This document shows, one piece after another, positions 34,131-44,567 of a stretch of 64,000 nt of DNA. The position numbers were made by a program, and so were the translations under genes. Below the pieces are notes generated by a model. The model ran no database searches. It was not told the origin of the DNA and saw nothing but the letters and a program-made list of their open reading frames with translations. The number at the start of each line of letters is the position of its first letter. The first letter of the stretch is position 1. The DNA lies in NCBI RefSeq assembly GCF_031458235.1, contig NZ_JAVDYB010000001.1, positions 3,679,001 to 3,743,000 on the forward strand. Direction: 5' to 3'. This DNA comes from Catenuloplanes atrovinosus (lineage in GTDB: Bacteria; Actinomycetota; Actinomycetes; Mycobacteriales; Micromonosporaceae).

Positions 34131-34865
34131 ATGATGATGCTCGCCTGCGAGGCACGTGACCTGGTCAAGGTCTACGGCCGCGGCGACACCGCGGTACGTG
34201 CGCTGGACGGCGTGTCGGTGGGTTTTCCGCGGGCCGAGTTCACCGCCATCATGGGCCCCTCGGGTTCCGGCAAGTCGACGCTGATGCACTGCCTGGCCGG
34301 CCTCGACCGCGCCACCAGCGGCGCGGTGCTGCTCGGCGACGTGGACCTCAGCCGCCAGTCCGACCGCGTGCTCACCCAGGTCCGCCGCGAGCGGATCGGC
34401 TTCGTCTTCCAGGCGTTCAACCTGCTGCCGCAGCTCACCGCGGCGCAGAACATCACGCTCCCGCTGGACCTGTCCGGTCGCAAGCCCGACCCCGCCCTGT
34501 TCGGCCGGCTGGTCGACGTGCTCGGCCTGCGCGACCGGCTCCGGCACCGGCCCAGTGAGCTGTCCGGCGGCCAGCAGCAGCGCGTCGCCCTGGCCCGCGC
34601 GCTGATCTCCCGCCCGGAGGCGGTCTTCGCGGACGAGCCGACCGGCAACCTGGACTCGCGTACCGGCGCGGAGGTGTTGTCCTTCCTGCGCGACGCGGTC
34701 CGCGAGTACGGCCAGACCGTCGTCATGGTCACCCACGACCCGATCGCGGCGTCCTACGCCGACCGCGTGGTCATGCTGGCCGACGGCCGGATCTCCGGCG
34801 AGATCATGCGCCCGACCCGCGAGTCCGTCGCCGACGCGCTGAACCAGCTGGCCGGTGCCCGATGA
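34131..34865 (+). CDS. MacB/LolD-type ABC transporter ATPase
   Basis: 244 residues with Walker A GPSGSGKST, Q-loop FVFQAFNLLPQL, signature LSGGQQQRVALARAL, Walker B AVFADEPTGNLD and H-loop VTHD, all intact. The FQxFNLLP segment and DEPTGNLD are typical of FtsX-coupled ATPases. Three consecutive ATGs at 34131-34139 follow the RBS AAGGGA; the first is used here. The stop overlaps the FtsX permease start (ATGA). It is divergent from the two-component genes. Confidence 0.93.
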   Translation: MMMLACEARDLVKVYGRGDTAVRALDGVSVGFPRAEFTAIMGPSGSGKSTLMHCLAGLDRATSGAVLLGDVDLSRQSDRVLTQVRRERIGFVFQAFNLLPQLTAAQNITLPLDLSGRKPDPALFGRLVDVLGLRDRLRHRPSELSGGQQQRVALARALISRPEAVFADEPTGNLDSRTGAEVLSFLRDAVREYGQTVVMVTHDPIAASYADRVVMLADGRISGEIMRPTRESVADALNQLAGAR

Positions 34866-37429
34866 CCGTCCTGCGCACCCAGCTCGCGGGCCTCGCCCGC
34901 CGCCCGGCCCGGCTGCTGCTGACCGGCCTGGCGCTGATCGTCGCCGCCACGGTCGTCTTCGGCACCGTGCTGGCCCAGCGGATCACCCACCAGACCATCC
35001 TGGACACCTTCAGCGGTACGTCGGCGAACGCGGACCTGGTGATCGGCATCAGGACCCCGGCCACCCCCGAGGCGCTGGAGGTCGTCCGGAACACCCCCGG
35101 CGTGGAGTCCGCCACCGCGCGCAACTCCGTCTACTACGACGTGCCGTCGGTGCCCGGCACCTACCTCGTGCTCGCCGGTGACCCGGGCCGCGGCCCGCTG
35201 TCCGAGGTGACCCTCACCTCCGGCACCTATCCGAACGCGGAGAACCAGATCGCGGTCACGCCGCGCACCGCCGACCGGATGGGCCTGACGGTCGGCCGGA
35301 CGATCGCCGTCCGGCTGGGCCCGGAGAATCCGGTGCGAAACCTCACCGTCACCGGCATCGTCGAGCCGGCGCGCGGCGAGGGCTTCTCCGGCATCGCGTT
35401 CACCACCGGGGATTTCGTCACCAGGATGAGCGCCGGCGACTCCCCGACCTACGAGCAGTACGGCATCGGCCGGGTCGAGGTGCACCTGGTGCCCGGCACC
35501 GACGCACAGGCGGTGGTGCAGCGGTTGTCCGGCACGCTGCCGCAGGGCATCGACCCGACGGGCGACGGCACCGCCAAGGCCCCGATCGACGTGCGGATCG
35601 GCGCGGAGGTGCGCAAGGAGGAGGCGCTGAACGCGGCGTCCTCGATGAACGAACTGTTCTACCTCGTCGGCCTCTTCGTCGCGATCGCGGCGGCCGCGGC
35701 AGCGCTGGTCGCCACGTCCACGTTCCGGATCGTGTTCGCCCAGCGGATGCGCCAGCTGGCACTGCTGCGGGCCGTCGGCGCCGGCCGCGGGCCGCTGACC
35801 CGGGCGCTGATCGTGGAGGGCGCGCTCACCGGCGCGACCGCCGGCGTCACCGGCGTGCTGATCGCGTACGGGCTCGGCCTCGCCGCCGGACCGGCCGTGC
35901 GCGTCTTCTCCGACACCGAGCTGGCCACGCCCGGCCTGCCGATCCTGCCCGCCGTGCTGGTCGTGGCCGGCACCACCCTGATCGCGGTGATCGCGGTCCT
36001 CTCCCCCGCCGTGACCGCCGCCCGCGTCGCCCCGCTGGAGGCGCTGCGCTCCGCGGCCGTCACCGGCGCCACCGCCCGGCTCGGCGTGGTCCGCTGGGTG
36101 TTCGGCCTGCTGCTCACGGCGGCCTCGCTGGCGCTGGTCGCGATCGCCGTGACGATGCTGCCGGAACCGAACGAGCCGAGCAACGGCGAGGGCGTCCTGC
36201 TGGCCACGGTCGCGGGCGGCGCACTCGGCTTCTTCGCGCTGGTCGTGCTCGGCCCCGCGGTACTGCGGCCGGTGCTGTGGCTGGTCGGCCAGCCGCTGCG
36301 CGCGCTCGGCCCGACCGGCCGGCTCGCGGTCGGCGCGGTCGGCAACGCACCCAAGCGGGCCGCCGCGGTCAGCGTGGTCGTGGCGCTGGCCGTCATGCTG
36401 GTCGCCGGCGCGCTGGTCACCCTCTCCACCGCCCGCACCACCATGGAGGAGGAGTTGGCCCTGATGGCCCCGGCCGACATACAGATCGCGGCCGACGCCG
36501 GCAAGACGGTGCCGACCGCCGCGGTCGAGGCGGCCCGCGCCCACCCGGAACTGACAAACGTCATCCCGTTCCGCCTCGCGGAGGCGAACATCCCGATCGT
36601 GAGCGAGAACGGCGAAAGAGGGAACCCCGCGCGCCCGATCGCCGACCTGTCGCTGACCGCGCTGAGCACCCGGGACGACATCCGCGTCACCGAGGGATCG
36701 CTGGACGACCTCGGCCCCGGCAAGGCCGTCGCGCTGGACTTCGCGGACCAGTTCACCGGCAGTCTCGGCTACGGCGAGACCACCACGATCACCCACGAGG
36801 GCCGCAGCATCCAAGTCACCGTGGTCGCCACCGTCTCCGGCCTGCCGATGGACACGTGGGCGCTGCTCGACCCGGCCGACCTGACCGCGCTCGGCTTCGC
36901 CCCGGAGCCGACCACCCTGCTCGCCGACGCGGCCGATGACGAGACCGCCGCGTACCAGGCCGCGGTGACGCTCTCGCCCGGCCTCGGCGTGGTCGTGCTC
37001 ACCGACGAGCGCGACGAGCTCGCCAGGCAGCTGCTGATAATCACGATCGTCGCGCTGGGGCTGGTCGGCATGACCGTCTCCGTCGCGGTCGTCGGCGTCG
37101 GCACCACCACCGCGCTCTCCGTCGTCGAACGCCTCCGCGAAGCCGGCCTGCTCCGCGCCGTCGGCATGTCCCGCGGCCGGCTGCGCGCCACCCTGCTGCT
37201 GGAGGCCTCGCTGTACGGCGTGGTCGGCTCACTGCTCGGCCTGGCCCTGGCCATCCCGTTCGCGTGGCTGATGCTCTCCGGGGTCGGCCTGGACGCGCCG
37301 CTCACACTCCCGTGGGGCGAACTGGCCCTGGTCGTCCTGATCCTGGGCATCCTCACCGCCCTTTCCGGCGTCCTCCCCGCCCGCCGCGCCTCCCGGGTCG
37401 CCCCGACAGCGGCACTCGCCATGGACTGA
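34862..37429 (+). CDS. FtsX-type ABC permease, double-module
   Basis: 855 residues. A membrane helix near the N-terminus is followed by an extracytoplasmic MacB-PCD-like region to about 260, then an FtsX domain (three helices), a further helix pair, a second extracytoplasmic region and a C-terminal FtsX domain ending in the usual LPARRASRVAPTAALAMD. It works with the coupled ATPase. The family exports antibiotics, lipoproteins or signals, or acts as a mechanotransmitter. Antimicrobial-peptide resistance under the adjacent two-component system is a reasonable guess. Confidence 0.92.
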   Translation: MTVLRTQLAGLARRPARLLLTGLALIVAATVVFGTVLAQRITHQTILDTFSGTSANADLVIGIRTPATPEALEVVRNTPGVESATARNSVYYDVPSVPGTYLVLAGDPGRGPLSEVTLTSGTYPNAENQIAVTPRTADRMGLTVGRTIAVRLGPENPVRNLTVTGIVEPARGEGFSGIAFTTGDFVTRMSAGDSPTYEQYGIGRVEVHLVPGTDAQAVVQRLSGTLPQGIDPTGDGTAKAPIDVRIGAEVRKEEALNAASSMNELFYLVGLFVAIAAAAAALVATSTFRIVFAQRMRQLALLRAVGAGRGPLTRALIVEGALTGATAGVTGVLIAYGLGLAAGPAVRVFSDTELATPGLPILPAVLVVAGTTLIAVIAVLSPAVTAARVAPLEALRSAAVTGATARLGVVRWVFGLLLTAASLALVAIAVTMLPEPNEPSNGEGVLLATVAGGALGFFALVVLGPAVLRPVLWLVGQPLRALGPTGRLAVGAVGNAPKRAAAVSVVVALAVMLVAGALVTLSTARTTMEEELALMAPADIQIAADAGKTVPTAAVEAARAHPELTNVIPFRLAEANIPIVSENGERGNPARPIADLSLTALSTRDDIRVTEGSLDDLGPGKAVALDFADQFTGSLGYGETTTITHEGRSIQVTVVATVSGLPMDTWALLDPADLTALGFAPEPTTLLADAADDETAAYQAAVTLSPGLGVVVLTDERDELARQLLIITIVALGLVGMTVSVAVVGVGTTTALSVVERLREAGLLRAVGMSRGRLRATLLLEASLYGVVGSLLGLALAIPFAWLMLSGVGLDAPLTLPWGELALVVLILGILTALSGVLPARRASRVAPTAALAMD

Positions 37430-37446
37430 CACTCTTAGGGGGTACG

Positions 37447-37479
37447 AGACGGGGCTCCGCGATTCGCGGGGCCCCGTCT
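37447..37479 (+). terminator. strong hairpin terminator after the ABC operon
   Basis: A 15-bp stem (AGACGGGGCTCCGCG with CGCGGGGCCCCGTCT, one T-G pair) and the loop ATT lie 18 bases after the FtsX stop. Confidence 0.8.
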
Positions 37480-37480
37480 T

Positions 37481-37727
37481 CCGTCCCCGCCAGCACGACG
37501 GCAAGGTCGCGTCGCGTGGGGCGAGGGCGGCGTCAGGACGAGCGAGAGCCGCGCAGGCCGAACAACGCCGCGCCGGACCGACAGCGACAACAGCAGGCGG
37601 CGGCGGAGCAACGGCAACAGCGCCAACGGCTTCGGCAGCAGCAGCGCGGACGCCAGCAGCAGCGGCGCAGCACCGCCAGCGGCAGCGGCACCGCCAGCGG
37701 CAGCGCCAGCGGCCCCAGCACCAACGG
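37481..37727. other. low-complexity GCAGC-rich stretch
   Basis: The interval carries dense CAGCAG, GGCAGC and CCAGCGG runs (especially 37590-37720). Frames open through it encode only low-complexity Ala/Leu or Gln/Arg runs. I see no gene here. Confidence 0.6.
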
Positions 37728-38237
37728 TTAGCGTGGAGGCGGCAGCGGTCTCGTCATGGGGATGCCCGCGTCGAGGCACACCGAGCAGACGCCGGTGAGC
37801 AGGACGGCGCCGTACATGCCGTCGATGGGCCGGTCATCGTCCGGTGTGTCGTAACTCCGCCGGATCACGTCGCCGAGCCTCGCTACCTTCTCGTGACGTG
37901 AGTCTGCCAGCTGGTCCGCCGGCTTTCGCGCCTCGGACTCGGTGACCGTGGGCGCGCCACCGCGCGCGAGTTCCTGTGAGAAGTCATCTATCCGGCGGCA
38001 TGCGGCCACATCGGAATCCTCACGAACGGCGTGCACGACGGCGGTGCAGACTCCGGCCAGCATCGGCGCCCCGACCACCACGACAGCCACCACCGGCCAG
38101 CGGTTCCGGCGCCAGGCGGACTCCGCGACGGTCGACTGTGGACTCGCCACCCCACCAGTTTCCGAGGCGACCCGGGACTCGGCGGCGGAATCACGCGGCT
38201 CGGGAGGCGGTTCGGCTGACGGCCCGGGCGAAGTCAT
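37728..38237 (-). CDS. single-pass membrane protein of unknown function
   Basis: 169 residues. A Pro/Glu/Ser-rich cytoplasmic tail (1-45) leads to one membrane helix (WPVVAVVVVGAPMLAGVCTAVV) and a roughly 100-residue extracytoplasmic part with three cysteines, two as CSVC near the C-terminus. I do not recognise the family. ATGs at 38237, 38246 and 38249 are all possible and no clear RBS is visible. It is separated from its neighbours by repeat DNA on both sides. Confidence 0.6.
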   Translation of the reverse strand: MTSPGPSAEPPPEPRDSAAESRVASETGGVASPQSTVAESAWRRNRWPVVAVVVVGAPMLAGVCTAVVHAVREDSDVAACRRIDDFSQELARGGAPTVTESEARKPADQLADSRHEKVARLGDVIRRSYDTPDDDRPIDGMYGAVLLTGVCSVCLDAGIPMTRPLPPPR

Positions 38238-38364
38238 GCGCGACATCATGCAGTGATCTTGCCGCGGGCTTCCGGCGGTTTCCGGCCGCGTCCAGCGGGC
38301 CCGTGCGGCCGATCGCACCGGCACGACGCAGCCACAACCACACCCCCAGCCAACCACCCAGAAC

Positions 38365-38875
38365 CGCGCCGCAACGCGGACCTGGCACGGAGCGCCGCAG
38401 GGGCTGCGGTGTCCGGATCTGTGCCCACGACATCGCACTCGCGCCGCGACACGGACCCGGCACGGAGAGCCGCACCGATTGCGGTGTCCGGATCTGTGCC
38501 CGCGACATCGCGCCCGCGCCGCGACACGCACCGAGCGCCGCACCGGTTGCGGTGTCCGCATGGCGCGGAACATCGCACCCGCGACACGGCCCCGGCACGG
38601 AGAGCCGCACACGATGCGGTGTCCGCCTGGCCCAGACATCGCAACCGCCCCGCGACACCAACCCGGCACGGAGAGCCGCACAGGATGCGATGTCCGCCTG
38701 GCCCAGACATCACAACCGCCCGCGACACCAACCCGGCACGGAGAGCCGCACGGGCTGCGATGTCCGCATGGCCCAGACATCGCAACCGCCCCGCGACACC
38801 AACCCGGCACGGAGGGCCGCACAGGATGCGATGTCCGCATGGCCCGGACATCGCAACCGCGCCGCGCTACGGGAT
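38365..38875. repeat. tandem array of about seven units, each with a GCGATGTC/GACATCGC hairpin
   Basis: Units of about 62-71 bp recur from about 38365 to 38875. Each contains GCGRTGTC, an 11 to 15 base loop and GACATCGC, followed by a spacer with GGCACGGAGAGCCGCA. Hairpins run from the first at 38406 to the last at 38828-38854. Early units carry G in the first arm (a G-U pair in a plus-strand RNA), later ones A (perfect pairing). No normal protein gene overlaps. Confidence 0.8.
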
Positions 38876-38915
38876 CGGCGGACCGCGCCGGCCGCGCGGG
38901 TTTCGGCCACACGGA

Positions 38916-39167
38916 CACCGGCTCCGATGCGGCGGCGGAGCGGCGGCGGAGCCGGCGCGAGGTTGGCCCGCGGGAGCGTGCGGAATCGGCCACGCCGGAA
39001 GCGGGAATATCGGGATGCGGGATCGTCGCAGGAACGACACGCCGCCCGCCGGAGGACGCGGCCCGCGGCCCCGCCGGGGGGCGGGATACCGGGGTCCGGG
39101 GTCGTTCCCGGAGCAGTCCGGTCCGGCACGAGCATGCGGGGGCAGCCACGCCGGGAGCGGGAAGATC
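38916..39167. repeat. dispersed 96-bp element (copy B) and partial copy
   Basis: 38916-39011 matches 27185-27280 (84 of 96 bases, no gaps). A partial copy of the last third occurs at 39130-39167 (GAGCATGCGGG then CCACGCCGG). The rest of 39012-39400 is GC-rich and shows no gene. Confidence 0.7.
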
Positions 39168-39540
39168 AAATGTGGCCTTGGGCACCGGCGGGGGGTGCGT
39201 TACATGGTTGCCGCAAGTCCCAGCGTTGAGTACTGGCGGTGGCGGCGGTGGGGGCGTTTGGCGGCCCGGGCAACAAACGGGGTGATGGTTTGTGGTGGAC
39301 CGGGGCGGGGAAAGGGGGCGTGATTCCGGGCGCGGGGTCCCGGATGGTGGAGCGGGGGCGGGATGTCGATCACGACGAGGCCTCAGGTTGATCACTTTGC
39401 GTGAGTTCGCCTGCGCTGTTTCGTACCGTTATATCGTGATTTTGGGGTTTTAGCGGGCGCGGCGATGGGCTATAGCACACGTGCACTACCGAATTGTTAC
39501 AAGCGGCGGTCGTGCGGGATCTTGCGAAACGTGTTCGCCT

Positions 39541-39583
39541 TAAAATAAGTTCTTCCCCGCAACAAATGCACATCAGCTGATGT
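39541..39583 (+). promoter_or_regulatory. promoter and palindromic operator of the sugar importer operon
   Basis: TAAAAT (39541-39546) is a good -10 inside a locally AT-rich stretch (39400-39570). ACATCAGCTGATGT (39570-39583) is a perfect 14-bp palindrome between the presumed start point and the RBS GGAGG at 39593. A repressor site is likely; no candidate regulator gene is adjacent. Confidence 0.55.
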
Positions 39584-39602
39584 AGACCTCCCGGAGGCAA
39601 CC

Positions 39603-39673
39603 ATGACGGTCGTGAGGCGGAGCGGGGATTCCCGTCCGTGCACGGTACGGTCCAGGACCGGGGAGCCCCGGCC

Positions 39674-39677
<4 letters not shown>
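39603..39677 (+). CDS. 24-codon leader ORF coupled to the sugar ABC ATPase
   Basis: An ATG with the RBS GGAGG at ideal distance opens a 24-codon frame rich in arginine (six codons) that ends in a TGA overlapping the ATG of the ATPase gene (ATGA, 39674-39677). The ATPase gene itself has no good RBS of its own at that ATG, so its translation probably depends on re-initiation after this leader. Alternatively it is only a coupling device with no peptide function. Confidence 0.5.
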
Positions 39678-41217
<1,540 letters not shown>

Positions 41218-41221
<4 letters not shown>

Positions 41222-42510
41222 GCCGATTCAAGGACCTTCAAAAGAACCTCTTCGGGGGTACGACCAGCAACGCGCGCCAGTTCGGCATGATCTTCGCCCT
41301 GGTGGCGATCGTGCTGTTCTTCCAGATCTGGACGAACGGGCTGACCCTCAGCTCCGGCAACATGATCGCGGTCGTCAGTCAGTACTCGTACATCCTCATC
41401 CTGGCCATCGGCATGCTGATGGTGATCGTCGCCGGCCACATCGACCTGTCGGTCGGCTCGGTCGCCGCGTTCACCGGCATCGTGGTCGCGAAGCTGATGG
41501 CCGACCAGAACATCCCGTGGTTCCTGGCGCTGCTCATCGGCCTCGGCATCGGCGCGCTGGTCGGTGCCTGGCAGGGCTTCTGGGTCGCGTACGTCGGCGT
41601 GCCCGCGTTCATCGTCACGCTGGCCGGCATGCTCATCTTCCGCGGTGCCAACCAGTACGTCGGCAAGTCGCAGACCGTCGCGGTGCCGGAGGGCTTCCAG
41701 ACGATCGGCGGTGGCTTCCTGCCCGAGGTCGGCCCGGTCACCGGCTACAACAACCTGACGCTGCTGCTCGGCTTCGCGGTCTGCGTCGCGGTGATCGTCC
41801 GGGAGTGGCAGCTGCGCCGCACCCGCCACCTGATGCATGCCGAGGCCGGCCCGATCTGGGTCTCGGTGCTGCGCATCGCCATCCTGATGGCCGTCATCCT
41901 GTTCGCCACCTTCCGGTTCGCCGGTGGCCGGATCGGCACCAGCTTCCCGATCTCCGGCATCATCCTCGGCGTCCTGGTCGTGGCGTACTCGTTCTACACC
42001 CGCAACACCGCGGCCGGCCGGCACATCTACGCGGTCGGCGGCAACTCCCGCGCGGCCGAGCTGTCCGGCGTGAAGCTCCAGCGCGTCAACTTCTTCGTCA
42101 TGATGAACATGGGCGTGCTGGCCGCGCTGGCCGGCATGATCTTCGTGGCCCGCTCCCGCGCGTCCGGCCCGCAGGACGGCCTGAGCTGGGAGCTGGAGGC
42201 GATCGCCGCGGTCTTCATCGGTGGCGCCGCGGTCGCCGGCGGTCTCGGCACGGTCTCCGGCTCGATCGTCGGCGGCCTGGTCATGGCCGTCCTCAACAAC
42301 GGCCTGATCCTCAAGGGCATCGGCGCGGACAGCGTGCAGATCATCAAGGGCCTCGTGCTGCTGCTCGCGGTCGCGCTGGACGTCTACAACAAGCAGCAGG
42401 GCCGGTTCTCCATCATCGGTTCGGTCACCAAGGGGTTCCGCGGCAGCGGTCCCACGGCACCCGTCGGCTCGGGCACGCCGCAGCAGGTCAAGACTCCGGT
42501 GGCCGGCTAA
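41218..42510 (+). CDS. monosaccharide ABC importer permease (GguB/MmsB type)
   Basis: 430 residues with about ten to twelve membrane segments. The family segment [14 protein letters not shown] near 75 and the cytoplasmic loop [23 protein letters not shown] near 265 identify the BPD_transp_2 sugar permeases. The length and long central part match the GguB subgroup, which lacks a separate second permease. It is coupled to the ATPase and followed after 75 bases by the binding protein gene. Confidence 0.93.
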
Positions 42511-42585
42511 CCGCCGGTCACCCAGACGCGGGGCGGGCAGGTCCGTCCGCCCCGTGACATTCACTGAAGAAGGGCACCTCCATCC

Positions 42586-43701
42586 ATGCGTAAGTACCTC
42601 GCCAGGAGCGTGGCGATCAGCGCCGTCGCTCTGCTGGCCCTGTCCTCGGCCGCCTGTGGCTCCGAGCGTGAGGGCGAGAACCCGTCCGGCGGCGCCAGTG
42701 GCGGCACCGGCGGCTTCGCGGCCGACTCGCTGATCGGCGTGGCGCTGCCGGCGAAGACCTCGGAGAACTGGGTTCTCGCGGTCGACCTGTTCACCAACGG
42801 GCTGAAGGAGGCCGGCTTCCAGGCCGACGTCCAGTCCGCCGGTGCGTCCACCACCGTGGCCGACCAGCAGAACCAGATCTCGTCCATGATCACCAAGGGC
42901 GCGAAGGTCATCATCATCGGCGCCACCGACGCCGCGCAGCTCTCCGCGCAGGTCGACCAGGCGCACGACGCCGGTATCAAGGTCATCGCTTACGACCGCC
43001 TGATCAAGGGCACCGCGAACGTCGACTACTACGTCGCGTTCGACAACTTCAAGGTCGGCCAGCTCCAGGGCCAGGCGCTGCTGGACGGCATGAAGGCCAA
43101 GAAGCCGAACGGGCCGTACACCATCGAGCTGTTCTCCGGCTCCTCGGACGACAACAACTCCGGCGTCTTCTTCGACGGCGCCATGAGCGTCCTGCAGCCC
43201 GAGATCGACAAGGGCAACGTGGTCGTCGGCTCCGGCCAGACCCAGGTCACCCAGACCGCCACCGACGGCTGGAAGGCCGAGAACGCGCAGCGCCGCATGG
43301 ACGCGCTGCTCACCTCGACCTACAACGGCAACAAGACGCTCGACGGCGTCCTCTCCCCGAACGACACCCTGGCCCGCGCCATCATCACCTCGGTCAAGGG
43401 CGCCGGCAAGCCGCTGCCCGTCGTGACCGGTCAGGACTCCGAGGTCGAGTCGGTCAAGTCGATCGTCGCCGGCGAGCAGTACATGACCATCAACAAGGAC
43501 ACCCGCAACCTGGTCAAGGCCTCGATCGACATGGTCAAGGCGCTGCAGTCCGGCGGGGCCCCGCAGGTCAACGACACCACGTCGTACAACAACGGCGTCA
43601 AGGTCGTCCCGGCCTACCTGCTGCCGCCGGTGGTCGTCACCAAGGCCAACGCGGCCGAGGCGTACGCCAACGACCCGACGCTGTCCGCGCTGACCAAGTA
43701 A
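42586..43701 (+). CDS. ChvE-type sugar-binding lipoprotein
   Basis: 371 residues with a lipoprotein signal (lipobox LSSAAC, Cys at 24) and a periplasmic-binding-protein fold with LIGVALPAKTSENWV and IKVIAYDRLI. The family captures aldoses such as xylose, glucose, galactose or arabinose for the GguAB system. It is the last gene of the operon, which is unusual since the binding protein is often first. RBS AGAAGGG; strong terminator follows at 43724. Confidence 0.93.
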   Translation: MRKYLARSVAISAVALLALSSAACGSEREGENPSGGASGGTGGFAADSLIGVALPAKTSENWVLAVDLFTNGLKEAGFQADVQSAGASTTVADQQNQISSMITKGAKVIIIGATDAAQLSAQVDQAHDAGIKVIAYDRLIKGTANVDYYVAFDNFKVGQLQGQALLDGMKAKKPNGPYTIELFSGSSDDNNSGVFFDGAMSVLQPEIDKGNVVVGSGQTQVTQTATDGWKAENAQRRMDALLTSTYNGNKTLDGVLSPNDTLARAIITSVKGAGKPLPVVTGQDSEVESVKSIVAGEQYMTINKDTRNLVKASIDMVKALQSGGAPQVNDTTSYNNGVKVVPAYLLPPVVVTKANAAEAYANDPTLSALTK

Positions 43702-43723
43702 TCAGCCGTCCCTGACGGACAGG

Positions 43724-43755
43724 GCCCCTGGGATCATGCGATCCCAGGGGCTTTT
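43724..43755 (+). terminator. Rho-independent terminator of the sugar importer operon
   Basis: A perfect 12-bp stem (GCCCCTGGGATC/GATCCCAGGGGC), loop ATGC and a TTTT run, 22 bases after the stop. Confidence 0.92.
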
Positions 43756-43813
43756 CCGTGCCCGCCTCCGGTCCCGGTCGTGCCGGCGGGCAGTGGCGAC
43801 TAGCGTGTCGGCG

Positions 43814-44269
43814 ATGGACTGTCATACCTGCCGGCACAATGAGGCGATGGATACGCTCCCGCCGCGGGAACTCGTGGGGGCGGACGAGCGATGGCGGGTC
43901 GCCCACGCCTTCGACTCGGCGTTGCCGGGGTGGCTGGTCCTCGTTCCGCGCCGGCACGTGGAGTCGATCGCCGAGCTGACGGATGCGGAGGCGGCGGGCC
44001 TCGGGGTGTGGCAGGTACGGCTCTCGCGGGCGCTGCGCGCAGTGACGGGGTGCGCGAAGACGTACCTGGTGCAGTTCGCGGAGAAGGAGGGCTTCGCCCA
44101 CGTGCACTTCCATGTGGTGCCGCGCATGCCGGACGTCCCGGAGGATCGTCGGGGGCCGCGCGTCTTCGGCTACCTGGGTGCGCCCGAGGACCAGCGTGTC
44201 TCCGTCCAGGAGCAGGACGTCATCGCCACGGCTCTGCGCGGTCAGCTCACCGGACCGGCCGGTGTGTGA
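43814..44269 (+). CDS. HIT-family nucleotide hydrolase
   Basis: 151 residues with the histidine-triad motif HVHFHVVPR near residue 95 and an N-terminal CHTC pair with other potential zinc ligands. HIT proteins hydrolyse or transfer nucleotide monophosphates such as AMP conjugates; a substrate cannot be named. It lies downstream of a strong terminator, so it is transcribed separately. The 298 bases after it (44270-44567) hold only a weak 41-codon frame and the palindrome GAACGCGTTC (44296-44305). Confidence 0.9.
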   Translation: MDCHTCRHNEAMDTLPPRELVGADERWRVAHAFDSALPGWLVLVPRRHVESIAELTDAEAAGLGVWQVRLSRALRAVTGCAKTYLVQFAEKEGFAHVHFHVVPRMPDVPEDRRGPRVFGYLGAPEDQRVSVQEQDVIATALRGQLTGPAGV

Positions 44270-44567
44270 CGGCCGTTGCGGCGCCGAGGTAGGTTGAACG
44301 CGTTCGATGTGAGGGCGCGACGTCGGCGGCGCGGACCTCACCGGCGCCGGCTCCGCTGCACCACCTTCGACGGCGCCGATGTCAGCGCGACGATCGGCCT
44401 GACCACGGAGTAACTCGCGTGGTCGAACCGGTACCGCCATCGGCAGTGGTTCCGCTCCGCCATCCCACGTTCTTCTCGCCTTCCGGGACCGTGCAGCCGG
44501 GTCAGGTCCACCACGGTCACGGGTGGACCTGACAGTGCGAGATCCGGCTGGACGGGGCGGCGCCGGG

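Noticed and set aside
32767-34155. Longer start for the histidine kinase from 34155
   Set aside because: The extension is antisense to the start of the ABC ATPase gene; ATG at 33957 has a good RBS and directly precedes the first membrane segment region.
37435-37779. 114-codon minus-strand frame in the GCAGC-rich stretch
   Set aside because: Pure Ala/Gly/Leu low complexity overlapping a terminator and the next gene.
38365-38875. Possible CRISPR array
   Set aside because: Units are 62-71 bp with similar, not unique, intervening sequence, and no cas gene is present.
44338-44463. 41-codon minus-strand frame downstream of the LLM gene
   Set aside because: Only a weak, poorly spaced RBS (GAGAAG) and no recognisable feature; kept as a remote possibility.
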